Of a DNA stretch of 64,000 nt, positions 1 to 9,980 are shown in pieces (within the stretch, counting starts at the first letter, position 1; every line of letters starts with the position of its first letter). The DNA comes from Lewinellaceae bacterium. Lineage in GTDB: Bacteria; Bacteroidota; Bacteroidia; Chitinophagales; Saprospiraceae. Under the pieces are notes generated by a model. That model saw only the letters and a list, made by a program, of their open reading frames with translations, had not been told where the DNA came from and did not search any database. The stretch lies in assembly GCA_020636355.1 (NCBI GenBank), contig JACJYB010000005.1:62001-126000 (forward strand), given 5' to 3'. The translations under genes were made by a program, and so were the position numbers.

Positions 1-374
1 CGGCCACATACTCCGCATGCAGTAGTCGCCGAGTAGCTGCGATCCGGCAAATCAGCCGGCCAGGGCACCTCCGGATTCAGTTCTACCAGCCAGATACCTG
101 CTTCCGCCGTCTGCAAGGATTGAATATCCCGGTAATTGTGGATGACCTGTTCTGAAAAGAGCAATCCGGTAATCAAATCTTCATCCGCACCTGGCGTACG
201 CATTAAAAAACCCAGATCCGCGGTACGGTTGCCCTGTCGGACAAAGATATGGATAGGGCTTTCCATCGCAATGTTGTCTTCAAAATGCTGAACATTGCCT
301 GCTTCAAAATGAATGATTGGCCGCTTTTGGGTGGATTGCAGCAAATTTGGCTTCTGACGCGATGCATCCCTCAT
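1..374 (-). CDS. fdhD: FdhD, formate dehydrogenase accessory sulfurtransferase (partial)
   Basis: This gene runs off the left edge; the first 124 codons are present. FdhD proteins pass sulfur from a cysteine desulfurase to the molybdenum cofactor of formate dehydrogenase in the cytoplasm. Translation from the ATG at 374 shows the family pattern: residues 58-75 read MRTPGADEDLITGLLFSE, and residues 118-124 read TACGVCG, containing the CxxC (C120, C123) that carries the persulfide. The upstream frame stays open but offers no better ATG, so 374 is the chosen start. The gene diverges from the MscS channel about 95 bp away. No formate dehydrogenase lies in the visible part; the partner enzyme may sit to the left. 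The identification rests on motif recognition and is strong despite the truncation. Confidence 0.88.
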   Translation of the reverse strand, partial: MRDASRQKPNLLQSTQKRPIIHFEAGNVQHFEDNIAMESPIHIFVRQGNRTADLGFLMRTPGADEDLITGLLFSEQVIHNYRDIQSLQTAEAGIWLVELNPEVPWPADLPDRSYSATTACGVCG

Positions 375-469
375 CCATTGAAGATAACACAACTTCTTTT
401 CTCCGTCAAACACCCGGGCTCACCCTCGTTTTTTGTAATTTACCAAATGCTTTAACCACCACCAGGATC

Positions 470-1387
470 ATGGAATTACAAACATTACTTCCCGAGTGGA
501 TCCAGCCAGGCACCTTTGCATACAATGTGGTGTTGTTCCTTATTATCACAACCGCTGCTCTCGTTATTGGATGGATCATACGTAAATTTTTCCTCGTCCG
601 CATTGTCGACACGACCCAGCGATACCGGATACGCAAGATGCTCAATCTACTGGGATATGTATTGATCATTCTGGTAGCTATCCTGATTTTCGCCGAGCAA
701 CGCTCTTACCTTACCCTGTCCATCGGTTTTATTAGCGCCGGAATTGCATTTGCACTGCAGGAAGTTATCTTAAGTGTAGCCGGATGGATTTCAATCTTTT
801 CCTCGCGCGTGTTCAAGCCCGGCGACCGGATTTCTATGCAAAATGTTAAAGGGGATGTGATCGATGTAGGCATTCTAAAAACGACTTTGATGGAAATAGG
901 TGAGTGGGTCAGTGGTGACAATTATACCGGACGCATCGTGCAAATCAGCAACTCTGCCGTTTTTAAAGGAGCCGTTTACAATTATTCAACGGATTTTCCC
1001 TTCGTTTGGGATGAAATAGCCATCCCGGTACGATTTGGGAGCGATGTCCAGAAAGTACAGGAAATATTAGCCCATGTAATCAAAGAATACCTTCTCGAAT
1101 ATTCACGGTTTGCCGCTGAAGAATGGAAAGTGCTCGTCCGCAGGTATCTTATCGAGGATGCCCGGGTGGATCCAATCATTTATACGGAACTCACCGACAA
1201 CTGGATCAACTTCACCTTGCGCTATGTCGTGGATTATAAAAAAAGAAAGAGCACTAAAACCAAACTTTTCCTGGCTATCCATCAATATGTCGAAGCTTCA
1301 CAAGGCAGGGTAAAAATTGGATCAGCTACCTATGAAATTGTCGGAATGCCGGACCTCTCTATCCGCGATCAAAAAAACAAGCACTAA
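470..1387 (+). CDS. Small-conductance mechanosensitive channel, MscS family
   Basis: This predicts a 305-residue inner-membrane channel that opens under membrane tension and releases solutes on hypo-osmotic shock. Two hydrophobic segments (about residues 18-45 and 58-80) precede the pore-lining helix region (about 85-115, rich in Gly/Ala, with the FALQEVILSVAGWISI stretch). The typical beta-domain entry KPGDRI follows, then a cytoplasmic alpha/beta tail. The frame is open from 317, but 317-469 overlaps the divergent fdhD start and encodes no family sequence, so the ATG at 470 is preferred. The stop lies 10 bp before the next gene, suggesting co-transcription with the heparinase-like enzyme. 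Function in osmotic protection is inferred from the family. Confidence 0.88.
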   Translation: MELQTLLPEWIQPGTFAYNVVLFLIITTAALVIGWIIRKFFLVRIVDTTQRYRIRKMLNLLGYVLIILVAILIFAEQRSYLTLSIGFISAGIAFALQEVILSVAGWISIFSSRVFKPGDRISMQNVKGDVIDVGILKTTLMEIGEWVSGDNYTGRIVQISNSAVFKGAVYNYSTDFPFVWDEIAIPVRFGSDVQKVQEILAHVIKEYLLEYSRFAAEEWKVLVRRYLIEDARVDPIIYTELTDNWINFTLRYVVDYKKRKSTKTKLFLAIHQYVEASQGRVKIGSATYEIVGMPDLSIRDQKNKH

Positions 1388-1397
1388 TCCAGGCAAA

Positions 1398-3284
1398 ATG
1401 ATTAATCGGTCAATCCTTAAATCCGGCTATTTATTGCTATACACGATGTCGTTCATTGCGATGCAGGCTGCAGCTCAGGATTCTGTTTCGATGGCACAAA
1501 TGATCGGTCTCCCGGCCCACCCCAGGTTGCTCCTAAAGGCTGATGAGGAGAAAAATATCCGGACCCAACTGCAGGTCAGTCCGGTCTGGCAGAATGTTCA
1601 GCAAACCATCCTGACCGAATGTGAGCGCCTCCTGACCCAACCGCCGGTTGAACGCATTCAGATCGGCCGCCGACTTTTGGACAAATCCAGAACTTGCCTG
1701 CAACGCACCTTTTTCCTGAGCTATGCCTACCGCATGTCCGGAGACAAGCGATATGCGGAGCGCGCGAAACTTGAATTACTACAGGTTTGTGGTTTCTCTG
1801 ACTGGAATCCTTCACACTTTCTTGATGTCGCGGAAATGACATTGGCAGTAGCTCTGGGTTACGACTGGTTATTTGACCTCCTGGACGATAGCGAACGTCA
1901 ATGGATTAAGAATGCGCTTGTGGAAAAAGGAATCCTGCCATCCTTTGATCCAGCCTACAATTGGTTTCTGACCTCAAACCACAACTGGAATCAGGTATGT
2001 AATGCCGGTATGGTCTTTGGCGCGCTGGCCATTGCTGAAGATGACCCAAAGCTTGCCCTCAAGGTCGTTAACCGGGCAATTCGTACCGTTAAACTGGCCA
2101 TGAAGGCTTATGGACCGGATGGAGCCTATCCGGAAGGCTATGCTTACTGGGATTACGGCACCAGCTTTAATGTCTTGCTGATCAATTGTCTGGAAAAGGC
2201 ATTTTCAAGTGATTTTGCCTTGACTTCAATTCCTGGTTTTTTAAATACTGCCTATTTTCTGGAAAACATGACAGGACCTACCGGCACCTGTTTTAACTGG
2301 GGTGACAGTAAGTTAACGGCTAATCTGAATCCAGCTATGTTTTGGTTCGCTCAAAAGCAATCGGATCCTTCGCTGCTATGGGTAGAAAAGCAGTTCCTTG
2401 AAGCAGAGCTCTACAAAAGCATGAGCCAGGATCGGCTTCTGCCGGCGCTTATCCTCTGGGGCTCAGCAACCAATATGGGAGCAATCAAGCCACCTGATAA
2501 TTTGTGTTGGAGGGGTCAGGGAGAAAATCCGGTCTGTCTGATGCGTACTTCATGGACCGACCCGCAAGCCCTCTACGTGGGATTTAAAGCAGGATCTCCT
2601 CAGGTCAACCATGCCCATATGGACGTGGGTTCATTTGTCGTCGAAGCCAACGGGGTCCGCTGGGCTTCGGACCTGGGCATGCAGGACTATGAATCTTTGG
2701 AATCCAAGGGGATAGCCCTGTGGGGGCAAACTCAGGATGCACAACGGTGGACCATCAAACGGCTGAACAATTATGTTCACAACACCTGGACATTTTCCGG
2801 CAGCCTGCAGCGGGTAGATGGTTACGCAAAAATTGAGCGCTATTCCGGTAATCCGGATCGACTGTTTGCTATAGCCGATTTAAGTTCTCTGTATTCGGAT
2901 CAGGTTCAGTCGGTGTGGCGGGGAATAGCCATCCGGAGCCGATCCAATGTATTGGTTCGTGATGAAATACAAAACAAGGAGCAGGTGACAGTCATGCGCT
3001 GGACCATGCTCACCAGCTGCAACGTAGATCTGACTCAAAGTGGGCCGGAACTGGAGATAGAGGGTAAGAAACTCCGATTGATAGGCCGTGGACCCATTCC
3101 GATAACATGGCAAACCTGGAGTACCGAACCAACTACGGATTACGATGCTGATAACACAGGCACTGTCCTGGTAGGTTTTGAATACGAGGCCAGGCCGGGT
3201 GAAAAAGTCAGTTTTCAGGTCCTGTTTGTGCCGGAGGGCACTCAGGGAGACTTCGAAGACTTTCCTCTGTCAGCCTGGAGATGA
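1398..3284 (+). CDS. Secreted heparinase II/III-like polysaccharide lyase
   Basis: This predicts a 628-residue exported protein. The N-terminus has a signal peptide (hydrophobic core YLLLYTMSFIAMQAAAQ). The middle is an alpha/alpha-toroid helical region with the motif SNHNWNQVCNAGM near residue 193. The C-terminal beta-rich half carries the hallmark NHAHMDVGSFVVEANG near residue 404, where the conserved His/Asp of heparinase II/III proteins sit. Family members cleave uronic-acid-containing glycans by beta-elimination in the periplasm; the exact substrate (alginate, heparin-like or other) cannot be read from sequence. An earlier ATG at 1317 would overlap mscS by 71 bp and precede no signal peptide, so 1398 is chosen. 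Its neighbours, a GH65 enzyme and a T9SS protein, fit glycan use. Confidence 0.85.
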   Translation: MINRSILKSGYLLLYTMSFIAMQAAAQDSVSMAQMIGLPAHPRLLLKADEEKNIRTQLQVSPVWQNVQQTILTECERLLTQPPVERIQIGRRLLDKSRTCLQRTFFLSYAYRMSGDKRYAERAKLELLQVCGFSDWNPSHFLDVAEMTLAVALGYDWLFDLLDDSERQWIKNALVEKGILPSFDPAYNWFLTSNHNWNQVCNAGMVFGALAIAEDDPKLALKVVNRAIRTVKLAMKAYGPDGAYPEGYAYWDYGTSFNVLLINCLEKAFSSDFALTSIPGFLNTAYFLENMTGPTGTCFNWGDSKLTANLNPAMFWFAQKQSDPSLLWVEKQFLEAELYKSMSQDRLLPALILWGSATNMGAIKPPDNLCWRGQGENPVCLMRTSWTDPQALYVGFKAGSPQVNHAHMDVGSFVVEANGVRWASDLGMQDYESLESKGIALWGQTQDAQRWTIKRLNNYVHNTWTFSGSLQRVDGYAKIERYSGNPDRLFAIADLSSLYSDQVQSVWRGIAIRSRSNVLVRDEIQNKEQVTVMRWTMLTSCNVDLTQSGPELEIEGKKLRLIGRGPIPITWQTWSTEPTTDYDADNTGTVLVGFEYEARPGEKVSFQVLFVPEGTQGDFEDFPLSAWR

Positions 3285-3328
3285 AGGTGACTTTGGGTTA
3301 TTTGGCGCGTCATTAATAGAGAGAAACG

Positions 3329-3336
3329 TACCTTTG
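3329..3336 (+). promoter_or_regulatory. Possible Bacteroidota -7 element (TACCTTTG)
   Basis: TACCTTTG matches the Bacteroidota primary sigma consensus TAnnTTTG, 69 bp before the ATG at 3405. A TTTG lies at 3301-3304, but the spacing (24 bp) is longer than the usual 19-21 bp. Support is therefore only moderate. Confidence 0.35.
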
Positions 3337-3404
3337 TTCGCATACTTTAACGGTGTTTAACCTGGTTTAATAAGTAGTTGATCACCCTATCTAAACGAAA
3401 TCCA

Positions 3405-4037
3405 ATGGTAAAATCATGCTTTTTGGCAGCCCTGCTGGGCTTGATGGCAAATGTTCCTGCTTTTGGACATGTGCACCTTAAGTATCCGGAAGGAGGAGAA
3501 AAGTATATGCCGGGTGAACAGGTCTTAATCCGTTGGGAAATCGAAATCCCGCATGATCAGAAGAACTGGGACCTTTACTTTACATCCGATGGTGGTACTA
3601 CATGGAACACGATTGTAGAAGATCTGCCTGTTACAGACACCAGTTTTACCTGGGTTGTCCCGGGACTGACAACCAGTCAGGCAGAGGTACGCATTGTCCA
3701 GGACAATACCTCTTTCGACTACGAAGATATTAGCGGGGACTTTACCATCGGCAACGCAACTGCATCAAGAGAAGACTTGCTTGCCCGCAACTGGAAGATT
3801 TACCCCAATCCATCACATGGAGAAAGTATCCATATCATCCCGGCCAATCTGGATCATCAGCAATTGCAGTCTATATATCTGGTTGACGAGTCCGGAAAAG
3901 AGCTTTGGCGAGGTAATGTTTCAGCCGAAGAATGGTTTATGCCGGTTCCGGCACAGGCTTCCGGTATTTTCTTCCTGGTAGCCCGATATCCCCGGGAGAT
4001 ACGTCAACAAAAATTAACGATAATATCCGGTCAATAA
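3405..4037 (+). CDS. Small secreted protein with Ig-like domain and T9SS sorting tail
   Basis: This predicts a 210-residue exported protein. A signal peptide (about residues 1-22, ending PAFG) is followed by one beta-sandwich domain. That domain contains GGEKYMPGEQVLIRWEI and YFTSDGGTTWNTIVEDLP, a pattern seen in Ser/Thr-rich membrane-anchored or Kre9-like Ig domains. The last 75 residues contain WKIYPNPS and end in a Lys/Ile-rich strand, typical of the T9SS type A C-terminal domain that directs outer-membrane passage and surface attachment. The ATG at 3405 is chosen over an upstream TTG because it starts the signal peptide directly. The gene converges on the GH65 gene with a 10-bp gap. Its role is unknown; surface display is inferred from the tail. 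Confidence 0.75.
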   Translation: MVKSCFLAALLGLMANVPAFGHVHLKYPEGGEKYMPGEQVLIRWEIEIPHDQKNWDLYFTSDGGTTWNTIVEDLPVTDTSFTWVVPGLTTSQAEVRIVQDNTSFDYEDISGDFTIGNATASREDLLARNWKIYPNPSHGESIHIIPANLDHQQLQSIYLVDESGKELWRGNVSAEEWFMPVPAQASGIFFLVARYPREIRQQKLTIISGQ

Positions 4038-4047
4038 TACTCGAGAG

Positions 4048-6081
4048 TTAATTTGACCCGACCGATGAAAATGTCTTTTTCTGAACGCCTACCCCGGTAA
4101 TTATCAGATTATTCCATGAGCTTGGGAGCTTACTCTTGATTTGTACGATCCCTTTATCCGTTATTTCCAGACCGCCGAAGCCCATCAGGACTGCCTGGAG
4201 AACGCCACCTGCTCCTGTCCCAAAATAAGGATTCGTTCCACCTTTGGTTTCGGCAAGCACCCGGAACGGCGGATTCAGATTTGGCAAATATGCTTCCTGA
4301 AACCACTTGAATGCTTCCTCCCCTACTCCTAGCCGGGCATACAGCGTAGCAAAGACCGCCTGGGTCATTGCGGGGGTTCCTGCATCAGGAACACGTTGCT
4401 GATAATATTCCAGATCCCGCAGGATGTCCTCCGGGTCAGTTATTTCATGCAGCGGATATGCCAGCAGATTCACATCAGCTTGTTTGATGCCCTCACCCTG
4501 ATACTGGGCATGTTCCCTGGTAACACCATCTGGCATTTTCAAAATAGGAATGTTGGAAGCTATCTCCTCCCACCTCGGATCCATAGGATATCCCAGCAGT
4601 TTCGCCGCTTTGGCAGCATAACGCAAATTGGCGATTGCAATGGCATTGGTGAAGGCATTATTGTCGACATTTTCTGCCCACTCGTCAGCAGCAACCACAT
4701 TCTTAATAGCGTACTGTCCATTACTATCGCGCTCTACCCTGCTAAGCCAAAATGCTGCCGTCTCTGACAGAATCGGCCATCCTTTCGTGCGCAACCATTC
4801 CTGATCCTGGGTGACACAATAATAGAGCCAGGCAGCGTGAGCCACACATCCGGTGATGTGGTGTTCAAAGGGCCCGCTCAATGCCCAAACCGGCGTCTCC
4901 TCAACCCCTGTCGCAGCGCTTTCCCAGGGAAACATGGCCCCCTGGTAGCCATTTGCAAATGCATTCCGGCGGGCCGCTTCCAATCGTTGGTAGCGGTATT
5001 CAACCAGAGACCTGGCAATTTCCGGATGAAGCACCAATAAAGGAGGATACATCCACAGTTCCGTATCCCAGAACACATGGCCATTATAGCCAAGACCACT
5101 AAGCCCCATTGGTGAAGGAGATAAAGCAGAACCGGCACGGGTAAACGAATACAAATGGTAAAGCATGCTGTGTACATCCTGCTGGCTTTGAGGATCGCCT
5201 TCGATTTGGATGTCACTGGACCAAAGGTCATCCCAGGCCTCCCCGTGCAACTTGAGTAAACGGTCATGCCCCTGCAATTTGGCATAAATGGTAAGTCGCT
5301 CCGCCTCATTTAACGGATCATCATGATGTGCGGAAGTAATTGAAGTGCCGATGATGGAAAACCGGTAAGTTTGCCCGGCTTTAAGGTTTTTATTGAACCG
5401 CATCAAATGACGGTTATTATCCCACATTTCATGAATTACCCGCGGCTCCTCACCATGGATTTCATCAAAAAGGAAAGTATTGGAAGCACACATTAATAAT
5501 TTTCCCGTCGGACTTTTTGCCGTCGATGTCAACAAACTGATCAGCACATGCGGGCGGTCAATCTCATTGTAATAATTCTCTACATCACGCAGTGCGTCGG
5601 GTGCTTCCATGATGCTTGATCCGGAAAGTTCAATGTCCTTCAGCGGGCGAACTTCAACATCCATCAATACGGTGAAAGGCAGTTGTCTCAGTGCATAGTA
5701 GGTATAGGAAATGTCGGCCTTGCCCGCCACGGAAAGCGAAGTTCGAAAGGATGCGTCGCGCATATTCAGGGTTTGCTCCATCTCCGTGGCGTTGTTGGCA
5801 GCTATTTCCCGGCCATCTATGGCCAATGCCATATTAAGTAAATTGAAGCTGCGTAGAAAATTACTGACCCGGCCCCGCCCATACAAATCGTAGGCTCCAG
5901 CCAGCACGACCTCTTTAACCCGAAAGGGCTCAGGAGAAGAAACAATGCCGATCATTCCATTGGCTACTGTCACACCATAATAGTTGCCAGGGTCTGGTTT
6001 AACTGAAATTATCCAGGGATCCTGGCCAGTGAGACCATTAAGGCAGCAGACAAATAATGACACGAAAAATAATCTTTGCAT
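4048..6081 (-). CDS. Secreted glycoside hydrolase family 65-like glycosidase
   Basis: This predicts a 677-residue protein with an N-terminal signal peptide (LFFVSLFVCCLNGLTGQ). It shows GH65 landmarks in order: an N-terminal beta-domain, GHVFWDTELWMYPPLL near residue 335, AADEWAENVDNNAFTN near residue 465, and IKQADVNLLAYPL near residue 537. The Glu of DEW aligns with the general acid of the family. GH65 enzymes are alpha-glucoside phosphorylases or hydrolases (trehalose, kojibiose, glucosyl-galactose). Export points to hydrolysis rather than phosphorolysis (inference). The N-terminal Cys pair could allow lipidation, but the lipobox is not clear. The gene is divergent from the PSD1/DUF1501 pair and convergent with the small T9SS protein. 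Confidence 0.82.
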   Translation of the reverse strand: MQRLFFVSLFVCCLNGLTGQDPWIISVKPDPGNYYGVTVANGMIGIVSSPEPFRVKEVVLAGAYDLYGRGRVSNFLRSFNLLNMALAIDGREIAANNATEMEQTLNMRDASFRTSLSVAGKADISYTYYALRQLPFTVLMDVEVRPLKDIELSGSSIMEAPDALRDVENYYNEIDRPHVLISLLTSTAKSPTGKLLMCASNTFLFDEIHGEEPRVIHEMWDNNRHLMRFNKNLKAGQTYRFSIIGTSITSAHHDDPLNEAERLTIYAKLQGHDRLLKLHGEAWDDLWSSDIQIEGDPQSQQDVHSMLYHLYSFTRAGSALSPSPMGLSGLGYNGHVFWDTELWMYPPLLVLHPEIARSLVEYRYQRLEAARRNAFANGYQGAMFPWESAATGVEETPVWALSGPFEHHITGCVAHAAWLYYCVTQDQEWLRTKGWPILSETAAFWLSRVERDSNGQYAIKNVVAADEWAENVDNNAFTNAIAIANLRYAAKAAKLLGYPMDPRWEEIASNIPILKMPDGVTREHAQYQGEGIKQADVNLLAYPLHEITDPEDILRDLEYYQQRVPDAGTPAMTQAVFATLYARLGVGEEAFKWFQEAYLPNLNPPFRVLAETKGGTNPYFGTGAGGVLQAVLMGFGGLEITDKGIVQIKSKLPSSWNNLIITGVGVQKKTFSSVGSN

Positions 6082-6207
6082 TAGCTCTCGGTATTTATCA
6101 AACTGAAAGATATCAAACAGCTACGAATTGCAATAAAATGGAGCTTTACGCCCACTTGCCTTACGAAATTATTGCTTGCTTCCCGGTGAAAACTTTACCT
6201 TTAAACT

Positions 6208-8517
6208 ATGCGTAAGGTATCTTTCATTGCTGGACTTACCCTCATTGCCATCTTGTTTTATCTGACGGCATGCCATACGGATAGGAACCCGTTAGTTGTC
6301 GGAGCCATAGATTTCAATTACCAGGTCAGGCCTATCCTTTCTGACAAATGTTTTAAATGCCACGGTCCGGATGCAAACAAGCGCGAAGCCGGACTACGGC
6401 TGGACATGAAAGACGCTGCTTACGCTGAATTACCGGAAGACTCCGGCAAATACGCCATCGTGCCTGGAAGTCTGGAGAGCTCACAATTATACCACCGCAT
6501 CATGACGACCGATAGCTCGGAGATGATGCCACCTCCCGAGTCAAACCTGGCACTGACCGAAGAAGAAAAAGTCATTCTGACCCGCTGGATAGAACAAGGT
6601 GCTCCCTACAAACCTCACTGGGCCTTTATTCCTCCGGTGTCGCCGGAAGTGCCTACGCTTCCCGGAAATACCTGGGCAGTAAACGAGATCGATCAATTTG
6701 TTTTGTCGAAAATGCAAAAGGCCGGGCTAAAACCCAATGACCAGGCCGACAAAGAACGGCTGCTCAAAAGGGTGTATTACGACCTCACCGGTTTGCCTCC
6801 GGATGTAGCGACACAGGATGCATTTCTAGCCAACAACGCTCCGGATGCCTATGAAAAGATTGTTGACCAGTTACTAGCCAACCCGCATTATGGTGAAAAA
6901 ATGGCTATGCATTGGCTGGATGTGGCGCGATATGCCGATTCGCATGGTTACCAGGATGACGGCCCCAGAACGATGTGGCCCTGGCGCGACTGGGTCATCC
7001 ATGCCTTCAATGATAATTACCCTTACGATCAATTCGTTTCCTGGCAATTGGCCGGAGATCTGATGCCCGGGCGCACCAAAGAAATGATCCTGGCTACCGG
7101 TTTTAACCGCAATCACAAGATTACGCAGGAAGGAGGTGTCATTGACGAAGAATACCGCGTCGAATACGTGACGGACCGCACCAATACCTTCGGAAAAGCA
7201 TTCCTTGCCCTTACTTATGAATGTGCACATTGCCACGACCATAAATACGACCCCATATCGATGGAAAGTTATTACGGCACTTTCGCATTTTTTAATCAGG
7301 TGCCGGAGAAAGGACTCTATGGAGACATTTCAGCCAATTCCCTGGCGGATCCCCCTTACATGACCATCACGGCAGCTGATCGCGATTCCCTATTAAGCTT
7401 TATTAATGAACAGGATGCTGCCGATGTTCGGGTCATGATAATGAAAGATTCCTCGGTCATCCGCCCCACTTACATCCTGGAAAGGGGTGTTTATAGTGCG
7501 CACGGCCGCGAAGTAGGTGTATCTACCCCGAAGGCAATCTTGCCCTTCGATACCATAGCTTATCCAAAAAACCGTCTGGGCCTCGCAGAATGGCTCTTTA
7601 ATGACGAAAATCCACTGACCGCCCGCGTATTTGTCAACCGGATCTGGTCCCAGTATTTCGGCCGGGGTCTGGTAAAGACAAGCGGCGATTTTGGCATGCA
7701 GGGTGAGCTACCTACTCATCCCGAACTATTGGATTGGCTTGCCGTAGACTTTCGTACCCACGGATGGGATATCAAGCGGTTAGTCAAACAAATAGTGATG
7801 TCCGCAACTTACCGGCAATCCGCCCAAATCAGCAAGGAAGCCTTAGCTACGGATCCGGAAAACATTTACCTGTCGCATGCTCCCCGTATCCGTTATGCCG
7901 CCGAATTTGTACGGGATATGGTCCTTTCTTCGGGAGGACTGCTCAATGATATGATTGGCGGTCCAAGTGTAAAAACGTATCAGCCGGATGGAATTTGGGA
8001 GGCAGCTACCTCCGGCAGAGGTCCTCTGGCAACCTATGTACAAGACCATGATGAAATGCTTTACCGCCGCGGCATGTATCAATTTATCAAACGCACGGTG
8101 CCTCCGCCGGTGATGCTGACCTTTGATGCGTCCAACCGCGACCAGTGCGAGGTCCAGCGCATAAAAACCAATACCCCACTTCAGGCCCTGGTTATGCTTA
8201 ACGACCCGCATGTCATCGAGGCTTCACGGGTAATGGCCGAACGGTATGTACATAACGAACAAACCCCTGAAGCCAGCTTAAAGGATGCCTTCCAGCGCAT
8301 CGTGTGCCGTAAAGCCAGGGAACAAGAGTTGGAGGTGCTCCTCGAAATTTACCAGGAACAGCAGGAACATTATCAGCAAAACCCCGCCGATGCCAAAGTC
8401 TTTCTGGATAGTGGCGAGTATCCCCACTTGGAAAATATCGATCCTGTCCGTTCTGCTGCCCTGATGGAAGCCATCCAAACAATTTATAACATGGAAGAGT
8501 CCATAACCAAAACCTAA
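6208..8517 (+). CDS. PSD1 family lipoprotein: cytochrome-c-like + DUF1549 + DUF1553
   Basis: This predicts a 769-residue lipoprotein. The lipobox LTAC ends at Cys22. A planctomycete-type cytochrome c domain follows, with one haem motif CFKCH at residues 48-52. Then comes DUF1549 (about residues 140-350, with HWLDVARYADSHGYQDD) and DUF1553 (about 450-740, with NPLTARVFVNRIWSQYFG and TNTPLQALVMLNDPHV). These PSD1 proteins are abundant in Planctomycetes and always sit beside DUF1501 proteins; a role in extracytoplasmic polysaccharide processing or electron transfer is proposed but not proven. Some relatives are longer because a LamG-like insert separates the two DUFs; none is evident here. The next gene starts 5 bp after the stop, so the two form an operon. 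Confidence 0.9.
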   Translation: MRKVSFIAGLTLIAILFYLTACHTDRNPLVVGAIDFNYQVRPILSDKCFKCHGPDANKREAGLRLDMKDAAYAELPEDSGKYAIVPGSLESSQLYHRIMTTDSSEMMPPPESNLALTEEEKVILTRWIEQGAPYKPHWAFIPPVSPEVPTLPGNTWAVNEIDQFVLSKMQKAGLKPNDQADKERLLKRVYYDLTGLPPDVATQDAFLANNAPDAYEKIVDQLLANPHYGEKMAMHWLDVARYADSHGYQDDGPRTMWPWRDWVIHAFNDNYPYDQFVSWQLAGDLMPGRTKEMILATGFNRNHKITQEGGVIDEEYRVEYVTDRTNTFGKAFLALTYECAHCHDHKYDPISMESYYGTFAFFNQVPEKGLYGDISANSLADPPYMTITAADRDSLLSFINEQDAADVRVMIMKDSSVIRPTYILERGVYSAHGREVGVSTPKAILPFDTIAYPKNRLGLAEWLFNDENPLTARVFVNRIWSQYFGRGLVKTSGDFGMQGELPTHPELLDWLAVDFRTHGWDIKRLVKQIVMSATYRQSAQISKEALATDPENIYLSHAPRIRYAAEFVRDMVLSSGGLLNDMIGGPSVKTYQPDGIWEAATSGRGPLATYVQDHDEMLYRRGMYQFIKRTVPPPVMLTFDASNRDQCEVQRIKTNTPLQALVMLNDPHVIEASRVMAERYVHNEQTPEASLKDAFQRIVCRKAREQELEVLLEIYQEQQEHYQQNPADAKVFLDSGEYPHLENIDPVRSAALMEAIQTIYNMEESITKT

Positions 8518-8522
8518 GCCTT

Positions 8523-9980
8523 ATGTCCAATCCATTTTTTGAACACCGGATGCAAGTAACCAGGAGGCATTTTCTGGGTCAGATGGGCGCCGGATTGGGT
8601 ACCATCGCCCTTGGCTCTATCCTGCAGCCAAATCTCGCACGGCAGGCAGCATCTCCGCTCGGCAGTCTGGGGTTAGCGGACATACCGCACTTCGCACCTA
8701 AGGCAAAGCGCGTGATTTATCTCTTCCAGAATGGTGCGCCATCGCAGCTGGAGACCTTTGACTATAAGCCATTGCTGAATAAAATGATCGGTGAGGATCT
8801 CCCTGAATCCATCCGTCAGGGGCAGCGACTTACAGGGATGACAGCCAATCAAACGCGGTTCCCACTGGTAGGCTCCTACTTCAAATTTCAGCAGTATGGC
8901 AACTCCGGAGCATGGGTCAGTGAATTATTCCCGCATATGTCACAGGTCGTGGACGATCTGTGCATCATCAAGACCATGCATACCGATGCCATTAACCATG
9001 ATCCTGCATTGACTTTCATGCAAACCGGTGCACAACAAGGCAACCGCCCCAGTATGGGAGCTTGGCTGAGTTATGGACTAGGTAGTGAAAATGCAGACCT
9101 GCCCGCATTTTGCGTTTTGCTATCCCGAGGCAAGGGTAATGGACAAGGGGTCTATTCCAAACTATGGACCAACGGTTTTCTCGATAGCATTCATCAGGGC
9201 GTGCAGTTCAGCAGCGGAGAGGATCCGATTTTATACCTCAACGATCCGTCAGGAATGAATCGCGAAAGTCGCCGATCCATGCTGGACAAACTCAATGTGC
9301 TGAATAACATGACGTACGATGAGTTTGGAGATCCTGAAATCCAGGCAAAAATCCAACAATACGAACTGGCCTACCGGATGCAGACTGCGGTGCCGGAGAT
9401 CACCGATGTCAAAAAAGAGCCGGACTACATCCTGCAAATGTATGGTCCGGATGCATTGGTACCGGGAACCTATGCCGCCAACTGTTTGCTGGCGCGCAAG
9501 CTTTCGGAAGCAGGAGTCCGTTTCATCCAGTTGTACCACCAGGGTTGGGATCAACATGGAAACCTGCCTACGGAAATGCCCATGCAGGCTAAGGACGTTG
9601 ATCAACCTACGGCGGCTTTGATCCGGGACCTCAAGCAAAGGGGCCTTCTTGATGAGACACTGGTGATTTGGGGCGGTGAGTTTGGCCGAACCAACTACTG
9701 TCAGGGCACGTTGATGGCGAATAACTACGGACGTGATCATCATCCCAGAGCCTATTCCATCTGGGTTGCCGGTGGCGGTATCAAACCGGGGATCGTCTAT
9801 GGCGAAACCGATGACTTTGGCTACAATATCATCGAAAATCCGGTAGACATCCATGACTTTCATGCCACGCTGCTGCGATTGCTGGGAATTGATCATGAGC
9901 GGCTGACCTACAAACATCTGGGAAGGCGGTATCGCTTAACCGATGTATCCGGCCAGGTGATTAACGGGATCATGGCTTAA
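8523..9980 (+). CDS. DUF1501 domain protein, Tat-exported, sulfatase-like fold
   Basis: This predicts a 485-residue protein with a twin-arginine signal (TRRHFLGQ, residues 13-20, then a Gly/Ala/Leu-rich stretch). DUF1501 proteins belong to the alkaline-phosphatase/sulfatase superfamily. Visible marks are IYLFQNGAPSQLETFDYKP near residue 64, MHTDAINHDPALTFMQTG near residue 154, IWGGEFGRTNYCQG near residue 382, and GRDHHPRAYSIWVAGGGIKPG near residue 405, where metal-binding Asp/His residues are expected. It is the obligate partner of PSD1 proteins; the 5-bp spacing to the PSD1 gene supports a joint function outside the cytoplasm. The substrate is unknown. A rho-independent terminator overlaps its stop codon. 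Confidence 0.9.
   Translation: MSNPFFEHRMQVTRRHFLGQMGAGLGTIALGSILQPNLARQAASPLGSLGLADIPHFAPKAKRVIYLFQNGAPSQLETFDYKPLLNKMIGEDLPESIRQGQRLTGMTANQTRFPLVGSYFKFQQYGNSGAWVSELFPHMSQVVDDLCIIKTMHTDAINHDPALTFMQTGAQQGNRPSMGAWLSYGLGSENADLPAFCVLLSRGKGNGQGVYSKLWTNGFLDSIHQGVQFSSGEDPILYLNDPSGMNRESRRSMLDKLNVLNNMTYDEFGDPEIQAKIQQYELAYRMQTAVPEITDVKKEPDYILQMYGPDALVPGTYAANCLLARKLSEAGVRFIQLYHQGWDQHGNLPTEMPMQAKDVDQPTAALIRDLKQRGLLDETLVIWGGEFGRTNYCQGTLMANNYGRDHHPRAYSIWVAGGGIKPGIVYGETDDFGYNIIENPVDIHDFHATLLRLLGIDHERLTYKHLGRRYRLTDVSGQVINGIMA

Noticed and set aside
317..469. Longer start for the MscS gene
   Set aside because: The extension overlaps the divergent fdhD start and adds no family sequence; the ATG at 470 fits the first membrane segment.
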